A DNA stretch of 64,000 nucleotides, taken from NCBI GenBank assembly GCA_030682575.1, contig JAUXNX010000003.1:207641-271640 (forward strand), given 5' to 3'. Origin of the DNA: Gammaproteobacteria bacterium. Lineage in GTDB: Bacteria > Pseudomonadota > Gammaproteobacteria > Pseudomonadales > Pseudohongiellaceae. Made by a program: the position numbers and the translations under genes. This document shows positions 8,742 to 17,850 of this stretch, one piece after another (position 1 is the stretch's first letter; the number at the start of each line of letters is the position of its first letter). The notes under the pieces are model-generated. The model made no database searches. It had not been told where the DNA came from and saw only the letters and a program-made list of their open reading frames with translations.

Positions 8742-9934
8742 CCCCGCTGCACTTCCCAATCCACCTTCATGATAAGCGACCCGACCCCCTTGTTGGGTTT
8801 TATCTTGATCAGCTTGCTCAACTTCACTTCGTACCACAGCAAACCGCTCGCATCCGCCACACCACCCAGCACATAGAATTCACCTACTCGCATCGCGATT
8901 GCATTGAGACGCGTGCGAACGGTCAAGACTTCTCCTTTCTTGAACGGTCCTTTGAGAACATCGTTGAGATCAGTGGTCAGGTATGACGACATGATATCGT
9001 CGAGAGTACGCATCAACGCGAAACCGAAATTGCAGATCACGTTGTCAGTGAGAATTTCTATCCGGGTTTCAAGAATGATGTCGGAAAGAGGTTCGACCGA
9101 CTCGATCTCCTCGCCATCAAGCGACCTTACGGTCGTGGATATCACGCGGCAGTCCTTCAGCTTGCGATCATCCACCGCATTGATGTCCAGCGGCTCGTGA
9201 TGGTCCCGCTGCTTGCTGTTGCAGAAGTTCTCGTAATGACCCACCACCTGATGGCTGTCGCCGATCTCGCGGATGCGACCCTTCTCCAGCCAGATGGCGG
9301 TGTCGCACAACTCCTGCACGTGATACATGGAGTGGCTGCAGAAGATCATCGTCTTCTGCTGCCTGCGGAACTCGTTCATGCGCTCGACGCATTTTTTCTG
9401 GAACGCGATGTCGCCCACCGAGAGCGCCTCGTCGATCACCAGCACGTCCGGCCTCACCATGGTAGCTATCGAAAATGCGAGACGCACGTACATACCTGAT
9501 GAATAGGTTTTCACGGGGCGATCGATGAAGTCGCCCAGCTCGGAAAACTCGATGATCTCCTGCTCCATCGCAGCGATGTTGTCGTCGGGCACGCCGAGCA
9601 GTGCAGCATTCAGATAGATGTTGCGGCGGCCTGTGAACTCCGGGTGGAAGCCCGCGCCAAGTTCGAGCAGTGCAGCGACCTGGCCCTTGATGGCGATGCT
9701 GCCACTGGTAGGTTGCAGAGTGCCGACCAACAGCTTCATCAGTGTGGACTTGCCAGCGCCGTTGTCACCGATGATGCCCAGACTGCGACCTTCCAGCACC
9801 GAGAAGGAAATGTCCTGCAGCACGTGGAAGACCTTGTGACGAGGCTTGCGCAGCACCAGTTCGAGCAGCCTGTCCTGCGGCCGCTCATAGATCCGGAAGT
9901 CCTTGTGAATGTTCTCTACTGAAATGCTGTGCAT
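8738..9934 (-). CDS. wzt: Polysaccharide/O-antigen ABC exporter ATPase (Wzt-type)
   Basis: The nucleotide-binding subunit of an ABC-2 glycan exporter, 398 residues. Visible motifs are Walker A GDNGAGKSTLMKLL, signature YSSGMYVRLAFS and Walker B DVLVIDEALSVGD. The TagH/KpsT/Wzt subfamily is shown by IAIKGQVAALLELGAGFHPE. About 150 residues beyond the ATPase form a beta-rich C-terminal domain, as in Wzt proteins that recognise a modified glycan end. It is coded 12 bases downstream of its permease. Context suggests export of the glycan built by the sugar genes elsewhere in the window; that link is inference. Confidence 0.9.
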   Translation of the reverse strand: MHSISVENIHKDFRIYERPQDRLLELVLRKPRHKVFHVLQDISFSVLEGRSLGIIGDNGAGKSTLMKLLVGTLQPTSGSIAIKGQVAALLELGAGFHPEFTGRRNIYLNAALLGVPDDNIAAMEQEIIEFSELGDFIDRPVKTYSSGMYVRLAFSIATMVRPDVLVIDEALSVGDIAFQKKCVERMNEFRRQQKTMIFCSHSMYHVQELCDTAIWLEKGRIREIGDSHQVVGHYENFCNSKQRDHHEPLDINAVDDRKLKDCRVISTTVRSLDGEEIESVEPLSDIILETRIEILTDNVICNFGFALMRTLDDIMSSYLTTDLNDVLKGPFKKGEVLTVRTRLNAIAMRVGEFYVLGGVADASGLLWYEVKLSKLIKIKPNKGVGSLIMKVDWEVQRG

Positions 9935-9946
9935 GTAAGTCTCTTT

Positions 9947-10750
9947 CTACAATACGTCGCCAAATGCATGCTTGATACGCATGAACACCCAGCCGCCGAA
10001 CAGATAGGTCAGCAGTGATACCGGTACGATAATCTGGAAACTGGTCATCGAGAAACTGTCGAGCAGCACCAGTTCGCGATACATCTGCACGAAGCTGTGC
10101 ATCGGGTTGAGTATCAACAATGGCTGCCAGGCTTCGGGTATCATCGACACCGGATAAATGATCGGGGTCAGGAAGAACCATGTCGTCAGCGCCAACGTCA
10201 CCATCTGCTGAATGTCGCGCAGAAAAACACACAGTGCTGACAGTATGGCGACCAGTCCCATCGTGAACATGAACTGCAACAGGAACACCAGCGGCAGCCA
10301 CAGCCACATCAGACTGAAGTAACCCTTGATCACCAGATAAAGCAGAAATACCCCAAGAGCGATTCCGTGCACAAGGTAAGGCACCAGCGTGCCGACCACG
10401 GGAATGATCTGTACGGGAAACATCACCTTGGTGATCAAGGGCGCCTTCTCCAGCAGCAGAGTGCTGGCGCGACCCATCGCATCGGCAAATGCAAACCAGG
10501 GTAGATAGCCCATCATCAGGAAAATCACAAACGGAGTGTCACCGTACTCGACCGGCATTGGCGCACGGAATACCACGCTGAACACGAACGAATAGATCAG
10601 GATGTTGACGATGGGAGTGACGAACAGCCACACCACGCCACCCAGCGAACCTGCAAACTGGCCGGAAAAATCCTGACGGGCGAAATTGTGAAACAGGCGG
10701 TAGTTGACGATGGGGGCAAGCACCCACTGTTGAAGCAATCTGAAGAACAT
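9947..10750 (-). CDS. wzm: Polysaccharide ABC exporter permease (Wzm-type)
   Basis: An ABC-2 family inner-membrane permease of 267 residues with about six hydrophobic segments (for example FAGSLGGVVWLFVTPIVNIL and PVVGTLVPYLVHGIALGVFL) and the family motif NPMHSFVQMYRELVL near the C-terminus. It pairs with the ATPase 12 bases downstream. It lies 73 bases after the TolC-like gene on the same strand, so the glycan exporter may be transcribed with the type I secretion system upstream. Confidence 0.9.
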   Translation of the reverse strand: MFFRLLQQWVLAPIVNYRLFHNFARQDFSGQFAGSLGGVVWLFVTPIVNILIYSFVFSVVFRAPMPVEYGDTPFVIFLMMGYLPWFAFADAMGRASTLLLEKAPLITKVMFPVQIIPVVGTLVPYLVHGIALGVFLLYLVIKGYFSLMWLWLPLVFLLQFMFTMGLVAILSALCVFLRDIQQMVTLALTTWFFLTPIIYPVSMIPEAWQPLLILNPMHSFVQMYRELVLLDSFSMTSFQIIVPVSLLTYLFGGWVFMRIKHAFGDVL

Positions 10751-10823
10751 TCCCGGTTCCCGGCTGTTGAATTGAATGTTGTTATTGTCCGATCTGCAGT
10801 TGGAGGTCTTGTCCGGCTTGCTT

Positions 10824-12182
10824 TCAAGCCTCCGGCGGAACCAGCCAGCTTCCCACGTCCATCAGGTCATCTGCGCTCAGCGTTCCCGCTTCGCGTTTCA
10901 GCAACAGGTTGAACTTGATCAGTTCGTAGCGCGCCCTGTGCAGATCGCGTTCGGCGTTGAAACGATCACGCAGCGCGTTGAGAACATCAACGCTGGTGAC
11001 GGTGCCAAGTTCAAAGCCACGCTGCATGGCGGTCAACGAAAGCTCGGTGGATGCTGCAAGGCGCTCGGCAGCCTGGATTCGCAGTTCTGCAGATTTGACC
11101 TGAAGGTAGGCCGTGCGGGTGCGTTCGACAATCTCCAGTTGCACCTGGCGCAACTCATTCTGTGCGATGTTGCGCATGCTGCTGGCTTCGCTGACGGAGG
11201 CGCGGTTGGCGCCACCGGCGAAGAGCGGAATCGACACATCAATACCGACATAGGTGGTGTCGGTTCTGCTCGGCAGACGCGCGTTGTCATAACCCAGATC
11301 AGACAGCTGTTGCTGGGCAATCAGCGAGACACGCGGCATGTAGGTGCCACGTTGCTGGGAAACACGTTTGTGAGCTGCCTCGACAGCATACTCCCGGGCA
11401 ATGATCTGCTGATTGTTTTCTCTGGCTCTGTCCAGCCAGACAGTCACTGCTTCGGTAACCGGTGGTACTGCAACATTCTCATCCAGCCGGAACAGCTCTC
11501 CCACATTGACTCCGGTGATCGAGCGCAGTCTTTCGCGTGCCAGCGCCAGTATGCTCTCCAGCTCCAGTTGCTCGGACTGCACGGCGGCCTGTCGTGCCTG
11601 GGCGGCATAAAGATCGGTAATTTGTGCTGCCTGCAGATTGTAGAGACTCTGCACCTGCGCAAGTTGGTTGTTCACTGCGTTCAGTTCCGTCTGGATGGAG
11701 GTAACGGCGTCATCTGCCTGCAGTACTTCAAAATATTTCTCAGCGACATCCGTGAGCAGCCATGCCAGCTCTGCGAAGTATTCTGCCTCTGCCTGATCCT
11801 CAAGCAAAGCGGCAGCGCTGCGCGCTGAAAATGCCTGCCAGTTGAACAGTACCTGAGTCAACTGCAGGGAATAGCGTTCACCGCGATACTGATTGGTGTT
11901 GTTCTGCAGTTCCTGAGTGTTGTCCGAAATGGTGCCATTGGCGTTGAGCTGAGGCAGCAACTGGCCGGTAGCCTGTTGCTTGCGCGCAGTGCCTATGCTC
12001 CAGCGCTCCTCGGCGATTCGCAATCGTGGACTGTAATCCATTGCTGCAACGAAGAAGTCTTCAAGCGTGGAACCTTCAACGACAATTCTGGTGGAACCGT
12101 CCTGCTGTTCTGCACTGAAGGCAGGTGTTGCCCAAGTGAATAACAGGCCAAGACAGAGAGCGGGAAGCCGGGAGTTTTTCAT
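10824..12182 (-). CDS. TolC-family outer-membrane channel of the type I secretion system
   Basis: An outer-membrane efflux/secretion tunnel of 452 residues. A cleavable signal peptide (ending near TPAFSAEQ) precedes two repeated outer-membrane efflux domains rich in long amphipathic helices. Diagnostic stretches are DYSPRLRIAEERW and, later, YLQVKSAELRIQAAERLAAS and RGFELGTVTSVDVLNALRD. It begins 5 bases after the stop of the HlyD-family gene, so the three type I genes form one operon in the order ABC-HlyD-TolC. It resembles the PrtF/LapE class of dedicated type I partners. Confidence 0.9.
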   Translation of the reverse strand: MKNSRLPALCLGLLFTWATPAFSAEQQDGSTRIVVEGSTLEDFFVAAMDYSPRLRIAEERWSIGTARKQQATGQLLPQLNANGTISDNTQELQNNTNQYRGERYSLQLTQVLFNWQAFSARSAAALLEDQAEAEYFAELAWLLTDVAEKYFEVLQADDAVTSIQTELNAVNNQLAQVQSLYNLQAAQITDLYAAQARQAAVQSEQLELESILALARERLRSITGVNVGELFRLDENVAVPPVTEAVTVWLDRARENNQQIIAREYAVEAAHKRVSQQRGTYMPRVSLIAQQQLSDLGYDNARLPSRTDTTYVGIDVSIPLFAGGANRASVSEASSMRNIAQNELRQVQLEIVERTRTAYLQVKSAELRIQAAERLAASTELSLTAMQRGFELGTVTSVDVLNALRDRFNAERDLHRARYELIKFNLLLKREAGTLSADDLMDVGSWLVPPEA

Positions 12183-12187
12183 ACTTG

Positions 12188-13546
12188 TCAGTCTTCAATC
12201 AGGCTGCGCGCCAGCGCACTGGAAAATGGTTTGAATACGTACTGCAGGAATGTACGCGAGCCGGAGTTGATGAAGACTTCAGCAGGCATGCCTGGTACCA
12301 GTACGAGATCGCCCAGTGTCGTCACGCCTTCGGGGGTAACAGCTACCCTGGCCTGGTAGTAGGGAGCACCAGTCGCCTGGTCTGTCAGAGTGTCGGCGGA
12401 AACGTTGATGACATTGCCCATGATGTGCGGAACCTTCCTGCCAAAGCTTGAGAAGCTTATCGTCGCATCCTGGCCAATGCTGACGCGGTCAATGTCCAGC
12501 ACCGAGACTCTTGCCTCGATGATCAGTTCGTCTGTCTGCGGAACAATCTCCGCGACAGGTGTTCCTGGTCCGATCACGGCCCCTATGGTATGAATCTGCA
12601 GGCCGTTGATGACGCCATCTACAGGTGCGCGGATCACGGCTCTCTCGACAATATCGGTCAACGCTGTGGTACGTTCACGCGAGTCCTTCAGGCGCGTCTG
12701 AGTCTCACTGAGATTATTTGCGACCTCGGCAAGAAACTCATTCTTCATTTGCAGGATCTGTAATCTCGTTTCGCCGATTTGCATTTCTGTTGATGAGATT
12801 GTTGCCAGCAACTCTGCTGCTTCTCCGGATTGCATGGCGTAGTTGCGCTCAACGTCTCGCAGCCGCATCTTGTCGGCAAAGCCCTCCTTCAGAAGAGCCC
12901 TTACATCATCCAGTTCATCAGAAAAGGATTCTGCCAGCATCAACTTGCTGGTGCGCATGGCTTCAAGGCCGATCAATCGCGACTTCAGTTGTTCGATTCG
13001 CTGTTCCAGAACGGCAATGCCGCCATCGCGCGCCGCCGTGCGAGCCTGGAAAATTTGTGTCTGCGCTTCCATCTCTGCGATGGCATTGGCATTGCCATTC
13101 AACAACGCAGCAGGATATACAACGGTGGGCAGGTTATCGCGTTCGGCAATCAGACGCGCTTCCATCGCCATCAGGGCTATCATCTGTGCGTTGACGATTT
13201 CAAGCTGAGCCTGCGACTGGGTGCTGTCCAGTACCATGATAGGGGCGCCTGTGGCCACATGATCCCCATTCTGCGCGAGGATATCGTTGACGATGCCGCC
13301 TTCCAGATGTTGAACCACTTTCTTGTATGACTTCACCATGACGATGCCGGGCGCATGAGCAGCCCCTTCGATTGGCGCCAGAGCAGCCCAGAGTCCGAAA
13401 ACACCGAACACGAGTACGGCAATGATGATTCCGGCACGTTGCGGTGAGTCCACGCCAGTCTCAACGCTCGGTGTGGCGACCTCTCTGGACGCCGCCGGCG
13501 CTGCCAGCACCGGCAGCTGGTCTTGTGTAGACTTGGATGTTGTCAC
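12188..13546 (-). CDS. HlyD-family periplasmic adaptor of the type I secretion system
   Basis: A membrane-fusion protein of 452 residues that bridges the inner-membrane ABC transporter and TolC. One N-terminal transmembrane helix (IIIAVLVFGVFGLWAALAPIEG) is followed by a lipoyl-like half (GIVMVKSYKKVVQHLEGGIV), a long coiled coil (about residues 100-280), the second lipoyl half (VIRAPVDGVINGLQIHTIGAVI) and a C-terminal beta domain. The QHLEGGIV motif is typical of PrtE/LapC-type adaptors. Initiation appears to be at GTG 13546. It lies 37 bases after the ABC transporter gene. Confidence 0.92.
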   Translation of the reverse strand: MTTSKSTQDQLPVLAAPAASREVATPSVETGVDSPQRAGIIIAVLVFGVFGLWAALAPIEGAAHAPGIVMVKSYKKVVQHLEGGIVNDILAQNGDHVATGAPIMVLDSTQSQAQLEIVNAQMIALMAMEARLIAERDNLPTVVYPAALLNGNANAIAEMEAQTQIFQARTAARDGGIAVLEQRIEQLKSRLIGLEAMRTSKLMLAESFSDELDDVRALLKEGFADKMRLRDVERNYAMQSGEAAELLATISSTEMQIGETRLQILQMKNEFLAEVANNLSETQTRLKDSRERTTALTDIVERAVIRAPVDGVINGLQIHTIGAVIGPGTPVAEIVPQTDELIIEARVSVLDIDRVSIGQDATISFSSFGRKVPHIMGNVINVSADTLTDQATGAPYYQARVAVTPEGVTTLGDLVLVPGMPAEVFINSGSRTFLQYVFKPFSSALARSLIED

Positions 13547-13583
13547 GATAGTTTTCCCGTAAAAAATTTATTCAGCGAATGGC

Positions 13584-15305
13584 TCAACTGGCAGTGGCCG
13601 CTTTGCGAGATTCCGGTTGTGGCAGCAGGGCAGCCAGCACCTGATCCCGCGCTCCGAAGTTGACTGCGGCACCGTCCTTCATTACCAGAATCTTGTCGAC
13701 GCTCAAAAGCAACATGGTTCGATGCGTAATGACTACGACCGTGCAATTTTGTGATTTAACTCTATTCAGCGCGGCAACCAGTTCTTTCTCGCCCTGATCG
13801 TCCAGATTGGAGTTGGGTTCATCGAGTACCAGCAGACGGGGATTACCATAAACGGCCCTGGCCAGACCAATGCGTTGACGCTGACCACCGGACAGAATGC
13901 CGCCGCTACTGCCAATGTGTGTGTCATAGCCATTCGGAAGACGCAGAATGAGCTCATGGACACCAGCCAACCTGGCGGCTTCAACGATGCGCTCCGCATC
14001 AGCTTCTCCGAAGCGACAAATGTTCTCGGAGATAGTGCCGTCGAACAATTCGATGTCCTGGGGCAGGTATCCCACATACGGGCCGAGCTCGCTGCGATCC
14101 CAGGCGGAAATATCTGCACCGTCAAGGCGCACCTTGCCGCTACCCGTTGGCCAGATGCCCAGCAGCGCACGCGCAAGACTGGACTTGCCGGAAGCGCTGG
14201 GCCCCACAATGCCGAGGGCTTCGCCTGCGTTCAGTGTAAAGCTCACTCCGCGCACGACAGCTGTCGTTGATCCAGGCGGTACGACAAACACCTGCTCTGC
14301 ACTCAGGTTGCCGACCGGTGCGGGAAGGGACATTCTTTCCTCATCCTGCGGGACATTCTCAAGCAACTGCTCAAGGCGCTCGTATTGTGCTCTCGCCAGG
14401 GAGAAACCTTTCCAGCTGCCAACGAGCATATCGATTGGTGCAAGAGCCCGACCCAGCAGCAATGAACCACCGATCATCATGCCCGGAGAGATTTCATGCC
14501 GGAGCGCCAGCATGGCACCCATGCCCAGAACCAGGGACTGGGTAATGATCCGGAAGGTCTTCGAGACACTGGAAAGCAGCGCTCCCAATTTGCTTGCATC
14601 GGTCTGCAATGAAAGCACCCGGTCGGCACGCTTTTGCTGACGCTCACGGACGTTATCGACCATTCCCATTGCTGCAATCACTTCGGCGTTGCGGACACTG
14701 CCGCCGATCTGGCTGTTGACCCAGTTGGACTCGGTGTTGGCGTCCTTGAGTCTTTTCGTTGTAACAACTTCCGTGGCGTATGCCAGGGCCACCATCAGGA
14801 TACCGGCGACTATCCCCGCTATTCCGAACCATGGATGAAACATGAACATGATGCCGATATAGATCGGGTACCAGGGCGCGTCGAAGAACGCGAACAAACC
14901 ATTACCGGTCAGGAATTGTCGCAGTGCGGTGAGGTCGTTGGTGGGTTGTGCGCCGTTGTTGATGTTGCCGGTCTGCAATGCATGTTTGAAGGTTGCGCTG
15001 AAGATGCGTTGTCGCAGTTTTTGCTCGATTCTGTTGCTGGCGTTGATCATGATCATTGATCTGACCCATTCGAAGCCCCCCATTGCCATCATGAGAAAGA
15101 CCATGATCAGTGTCAGCATCGCCAGGGTCGAGAAGCTGCCGCTTGAAATCACGCGATCGTAGATCTGCATCATGTACAGAATCGGGACGAGCATCAGAAT
15201 ATTGACGGCGGCGCTGAAAAAGCCGGCATACGTGACATGCTGACGTATGGCTTTCAGGGCATCAAATAGCTCAGAGTTGCGGGACGAGGGTTTATTGTCT
15301 TTCAT
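13584..15305 (-). CDS. Type I secretion ABC transporter (PrtD-type permease/ATPase)
   Basis: An inner-membrane exporter of 573 residues with fused membrane and ATPase domains. The N-terminal half has about six transmembrane helices (YAGFFSAAVNILMLVPILYM; LAMLTLIMVFLMMAMGGFEW). The ATPase half has Walker A GPSASGKSSLARALLG, signature LSGGQRQRIGLARAVY and Walker B RLLVLDEPNSNLD. There is no N-terminal C39 peptidase or C39-like domain, so it belongs to the PrtD/RsaD class that exports proteins with an uncleaved C-terminal signal. The likely local substrates are the S-layer-like protein at 21.6 kb and the giant protein at 58.7 kb (inference). Confidence 0.93.
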   Translation of the reverse strand: MKDNKPSSRNSELFDALKAIRQHVTYAGFFSAAVNILMLVPILYMMQIYDRVISSGSFSTLAMLTLIMVFLMMAMGGFEWVRSMIMINASNRIEQKLRQRIFSATFKHALQTGNINNGAQPTNDLTALRQFLTGNGLFAFFDAPWYPIYIGIMFMFHPWFGIAGIVAGILMVALAYATEVVTTKRLKDANTESNWVNSQIGGSVRNAEVIAAMGMVDNVRERQQKRADRVLSLQTDASKLGALLSSVSKTFRIITQSLVLGMGAMLALRHEISPGMMIGGSLLLGRALAPIDMLVGSWKGFSLARAQYERLEQLLENVPQDEERMSLPAPVGNLSAEQVFVVPPGSTTAVVRGVSFTLNAGEALGIVGPSASGKSSLARALLGIWPTGSGKVRLDGADISAWDRSELGPYVGYLPQDIELFDGTISENICRFGEADAERIVEAARLAGVHELILRLPNGYDTHIGSSGGILSGGQRQRIGLARAVYGNPRLLVLDEPNSNLDDQGEKELVAALNRVKSQNCTVVVITHRTMLLLSVDKILVMKDGAAVNFGARDQVLAALLPQPESRKAATAS

Positions 15306-15508
15306 TGTTGCTACTTTATGCTCGCGCGACGTTATTGATTAGGGTTCAGTTGTTGTTTGAAGTTCCGAAGAGATGACCTGCCAAAGAGGCAGAATTGCAG
15401 ATATTGGGCGAGAGATACGGCATTTCAACCCAGTCCAGGAAGTTCCGGCGGGATTGTACACCCGCAAGTCCATGCTGTGACAGAAAAAGCTGGACGGCGG
15501 ACGAGCCA
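15306..15508. other. Intergenic region upstream of the type I exporter gene
   Basis: This 203-base gap lies between the crp-family stop and the PrtD-type start, both on the minus strand. The sequence next to the exporter start is AT-rich (AACGTCGCGCGAGCATAAAG on the minus strand), consistent with a promoter region, but I cannot point to a convincing -35/-10 pair. Open frames crossing it on either strand look like shadows. Confidence 0.3.
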
Positions 15509-16264
15509 TCAAAGTTCCTTGCGGCCCTCGGCCAGCTCTCTGAGAACCTCAAGATCATTGATGTGCAGTCGGGAGGGGCCATCTCGCTTGACGATCTGTT
15601 GCACCTGCAGGGACTGGAAGACCCGGGTGACGGTTTCCCGGCTCAAGTTCAACATGATGGCGATTTCCATATGGGTGGGGGGGTTGTTGATGAGAGACTG
15701 GGAGCGCCCTGTCTTGTCTTCTTCGGGCACCAGCATCCAGAGTTGGCAACAGACTCTCTGGTTGATGCTGGGAAGTCCCAGCAATGAGCGTTGTCGCGTC
15801 ATTTGCCGCAATCGGGCGGCGAGCCTCTCTCCCAACACTTTTACGAGGCCGGGCTGGTTCAGCATAAGCTCGCTGATCGTCTCCATAGGTATGAATACAG
15901 TGACGGCAGCAGTAAGCGCGATGACGTATTCAGGTTGGGGGCCGCGGTCGAAAAGCCCGAGTTCTCCACAGAAGTCGCCCGGTTCCACGAAATACAGCCC
16001 CACTTCCCTGCCGTCAATGGTAAAGTCCACACCTTGCAGTCTGCCTTCGAAGAGGAAGCACAGGCAGTCCTCCCGTACCCCTGCATTCAGCACGATTCCG
16101 CGTCGTGCGAACTTGCGCAGGGTAGCCAGCGGAGCCATCTGGCTCAGGACGTCGTAGGGCAGTTGCTTGAGGAGAGGGAAGGCGCTTAACAGCTCTGGGG
16201 TCACCACGATAAGTGTTAATTCCTGGCGGTGCTCTGGTGGCGGAAATCGATGTCGCCCGGGCAT
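15509..16264 (-). CDS. Crp/Fnr-family transcriptional regulator
   Basis: A 251-residue regulator. The N-terminal cyclic-nucleotide-binding fold (about residues 30-150) includes FEGRLQGVDF and PGDFCGELGLFDRG. A dimer helix and a C-terminal winged helix with recognition helix LSRETVTRVFQSL follow. The RETVxR residues match those that E. coli CRP uses to read TGTGA/TCACA. The phosphate-binding Arg-Ser that follows GELGLF in CRP is absent (the stretch reads PQPEYVIAL), and there is no Fnr-type cysteine cluster, so the ligand is unknown. A CRP-like palindrome lies 46 bases upstream, consistent with autoregulation. GTG 16207 is an alternative start. Confidence 0.88.
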   Translation of the reverse strand: MPGRHRFPPPEHRQELTLIVVTPELLSAFPLLKQLPYDVLSQMAPLATLRKFARRGIVLNAGVREDCLCFLFEGRLQGVDFTIDGREVGLYFVEPGDFCGELGLFDRGPQPEYVIALTAAVTVFIPMETISELMLNQPGLVKVLGERLAARLRQMTRQRSLLGLPSINQRVCCQLWMLVPEEDKTGRSQSLINNPPTHMEIAIMLNLSRETVTRVFQSLQVQQIVKRDGPSRLHINDLEVLRELAEGRKEL

Positions 16265-16310
16265 TATATGGAGTTGAAGGCGAATAGCAAACCAGAGTAT
16301 TTTGTGCTCG

Positions 16311-16326
16311 TGTGACTGTAATCACC
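16311..16326. promoter_or_regulatory. CRP-like operator in the divergent crp/FecR intergenic region
   Basis: TGTGACTGTAATCACC has the CRP layout TGTGA-N6-TCAC(A) and matches 13 of 16 bases of the perfect palindrome found before the S-layer gene. It sits 46 bases before the Crp-family start (minus strand) and 91 bases before the FecR-protein start (plus strand), so it could control both. The site is read directly; its use by the neighbouring regulator is inference from the RETVxR recognition helix. Confidence 0.6.
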
Positions 16327-16417
16327 CGAAAATTCGGGCCTCTGAGGTATCTTTTGCTACCACTGTGAATAACTGCCGGGCGCGTCCGGAAGCAACTCCC
16401 CGTGTGGAGGAAGAATC

Positions 16418-17848
16418 ATGAATTCAGGTTTCCATTCGATAATCTCAACCGCTGGTCGCCGTGCGACCCGGCTTATGGGTATTACGGCTCTGTTCGTGTT
16501 CGGCCATGGCGCCGCGACCAGCGCTCATGCTGACGAGCTTGCGGGGGTTGGGAAGGTCAGTCTGGTGTTGGGCAAGGCCTACCTCGAATCCGCAGGCAAG
16601 CCCCGTCAGCTCATACGATCAGGCACAGAAATTCATGTCAACGACCAGATAGTCACAGAAGCCAACGGTCACGTTCACATCCGCTTTGTCGATTCTGCCT
16701 TGGTAAGTGTCCGTCCGGACAGTCTGCTGGAAATCGTGCGCTACGACTATGACGCACACAATCCGACGCAGTCTTCCATCAAGCTGAATCTCGTCGAAGG
16801 TGTCACTCGCGCCATTTCAGGTGACGGTGCCCGATCTGCACGCGAACGCTTCCGCCTTAATACCCCGATTGCCGCCATCGGTGTGCGCGGTACCGATTTT
16901 GTGGTCAGTGCCACTGGCCAGTCAGTGCGAGCCCTGGTCAACGAAGGGGCGATTGTGTTGGCGCCCTATTCCAGTGAATGTCTTGCCATTGCCTTCGGCC
17001 CCTGTGCAGTCAATGCGGTAGAGCTGACCCAGGAGTCTTTGCAGGTAGTACAGCTGGATGGCAGCACTCCTCTGCCCAGACTGGTGCCTGCTCCCGATGA
17101 GAGAGGGCCTCTGACGCGCGAAGAGGTAGAAATAGCAGATGTTGATTCCGGTGCTGAAGAAAAGACGGTCGGAACAGGAGTCTATCTTGAAACAGTGACT
17201 TCCAGAAGGGTCACTGAAGTCGCCAGCAATACAGTTGTCCCTCCCGTAAAGCCTGGCCCTGGGCCAGTGACACCGCCAGTAATTCGTGACTATACGCCGA
17301 GCGCGGGTGTGGCCAGCAGTGCTCTGCTTGGCCAGCAGATGGTTTGGGGGCGCTGGACCGAGGGTCAGGGCGCCAATGAGCGTATCACCCTGGCGCTGAA
17401 TGAAGCGCAGCAAGGGCGTGCAGTGACTATCAGCGGGTCCGCCAAGCCGGTTGGTTTTGGCAACGAGTACGGGCTTTTCCGGGTTGAAACTGATGGTACC
17501 CGAGTGGCTGCGGGACTGGGTGTGGTTACTTTCGGTCTTGATACCGCTCAGGCTTTCTTTCATTCCGAAACTGGCGTTGTAGCCATGCAAGTCAACAGCG
17601 GCAGTCTGAGCGTCGATTTCAATCAGAACAATTTTTCCACTCAGCTGGGGCTCAATCACGCCACTACTGGCCGGGTGGATTTCTCGGCGGCGGGCAGGAT
17701 TTCTGACGGCGGCTATTTCCACAACAATACGGATACTCAGACTATGGCAGGCGCGGTCAGCATTGATGGTGCAGAGGCCGGCTATTACTTTGAGAAACAA
17801 CTCAACAGTGGCAGCGTGAAGGGTCTCACTCTTTGGGACAAGCAGTAA
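16418..17848 (+). CDS. Exported FecR-domain protein
   Basis: A secreted or periplasmic protein of 476 residues. A signal peptide (GITALFVFGHGAATSAHA) is followed by a FecR domain (about residues 40-185): GKVSLVLGKAYLES, VNDQIVTEANGHVHIRFVDSALVSVRPDS and the hallmark TPIAAIGVRGTDFVV. A Pro-rich linker (about residue 280) leads to a C-terminal beta-rich domain of unknown family. There is no transmembrane helix, so this is not a classical FecR anti-sigma factor, and no sigma factor lies next to it. It is followed at once by the CHASE2-cyclase gene and then by an outer-membrane barrel gene, a co-located sensory trio. A CRP-like site lies upstream. Confidence 0.85.
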   Translation: MNSGFHSIISTAGRRATRLMGITALFVFGHGAATSAHADELAGVGKVSLVLGKAYLESAGKPRQLIRSGTEIHVNDQIVTEANGHVHIRFVDSALVSVRPDSLLEIVRYDYDAHNPTQSSIKLNLVEGVTRAISGDGARSARERFRLNTPIAAIGVRGTDFVVSATGQSVRALVNEGAIVLAPYSSECLAIAFGPCAVNAVELTQESLQVVQLDGSTPLPRLVPAPDERGPLTREEVEIADVDSGAEEKTVGTGVYLETVTSRRVTEVASNTVVPPVKPGPGPVTPPVIRDYTPSAGVASSALLGQQMVWGRWTEGQGANERITLALNEAQQGRAVTISGSAKPVGFGNEYGLFRVETDGTRVAAGLGVVTFGLDTAQAFFHSETGVVAMQVNSGSLSVDFNQNNFSTQLGLNHATTGRVDFSAAGRISDGGYFHNNTDTQTMAGAVSIDGAEAGYYFEKQLNSGSVKGLTLWDKQ

Positions 17849-17850
17849 TC

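Noticed and set aside
10776..11828. Plus-strand 350-codon frame over the TolC-family gene
   Set aside because: It lies antisense to a well-supported outer-membrane channel gene and shows no domain.
15357..16157. Plus-strand frame of 266 codons over the crp-family gene
   Set aside because: The opposite strand has a full Crp/Fnr domain with an intact recognition helix. The plus-strand translation is Arg/Ser-rich noise.
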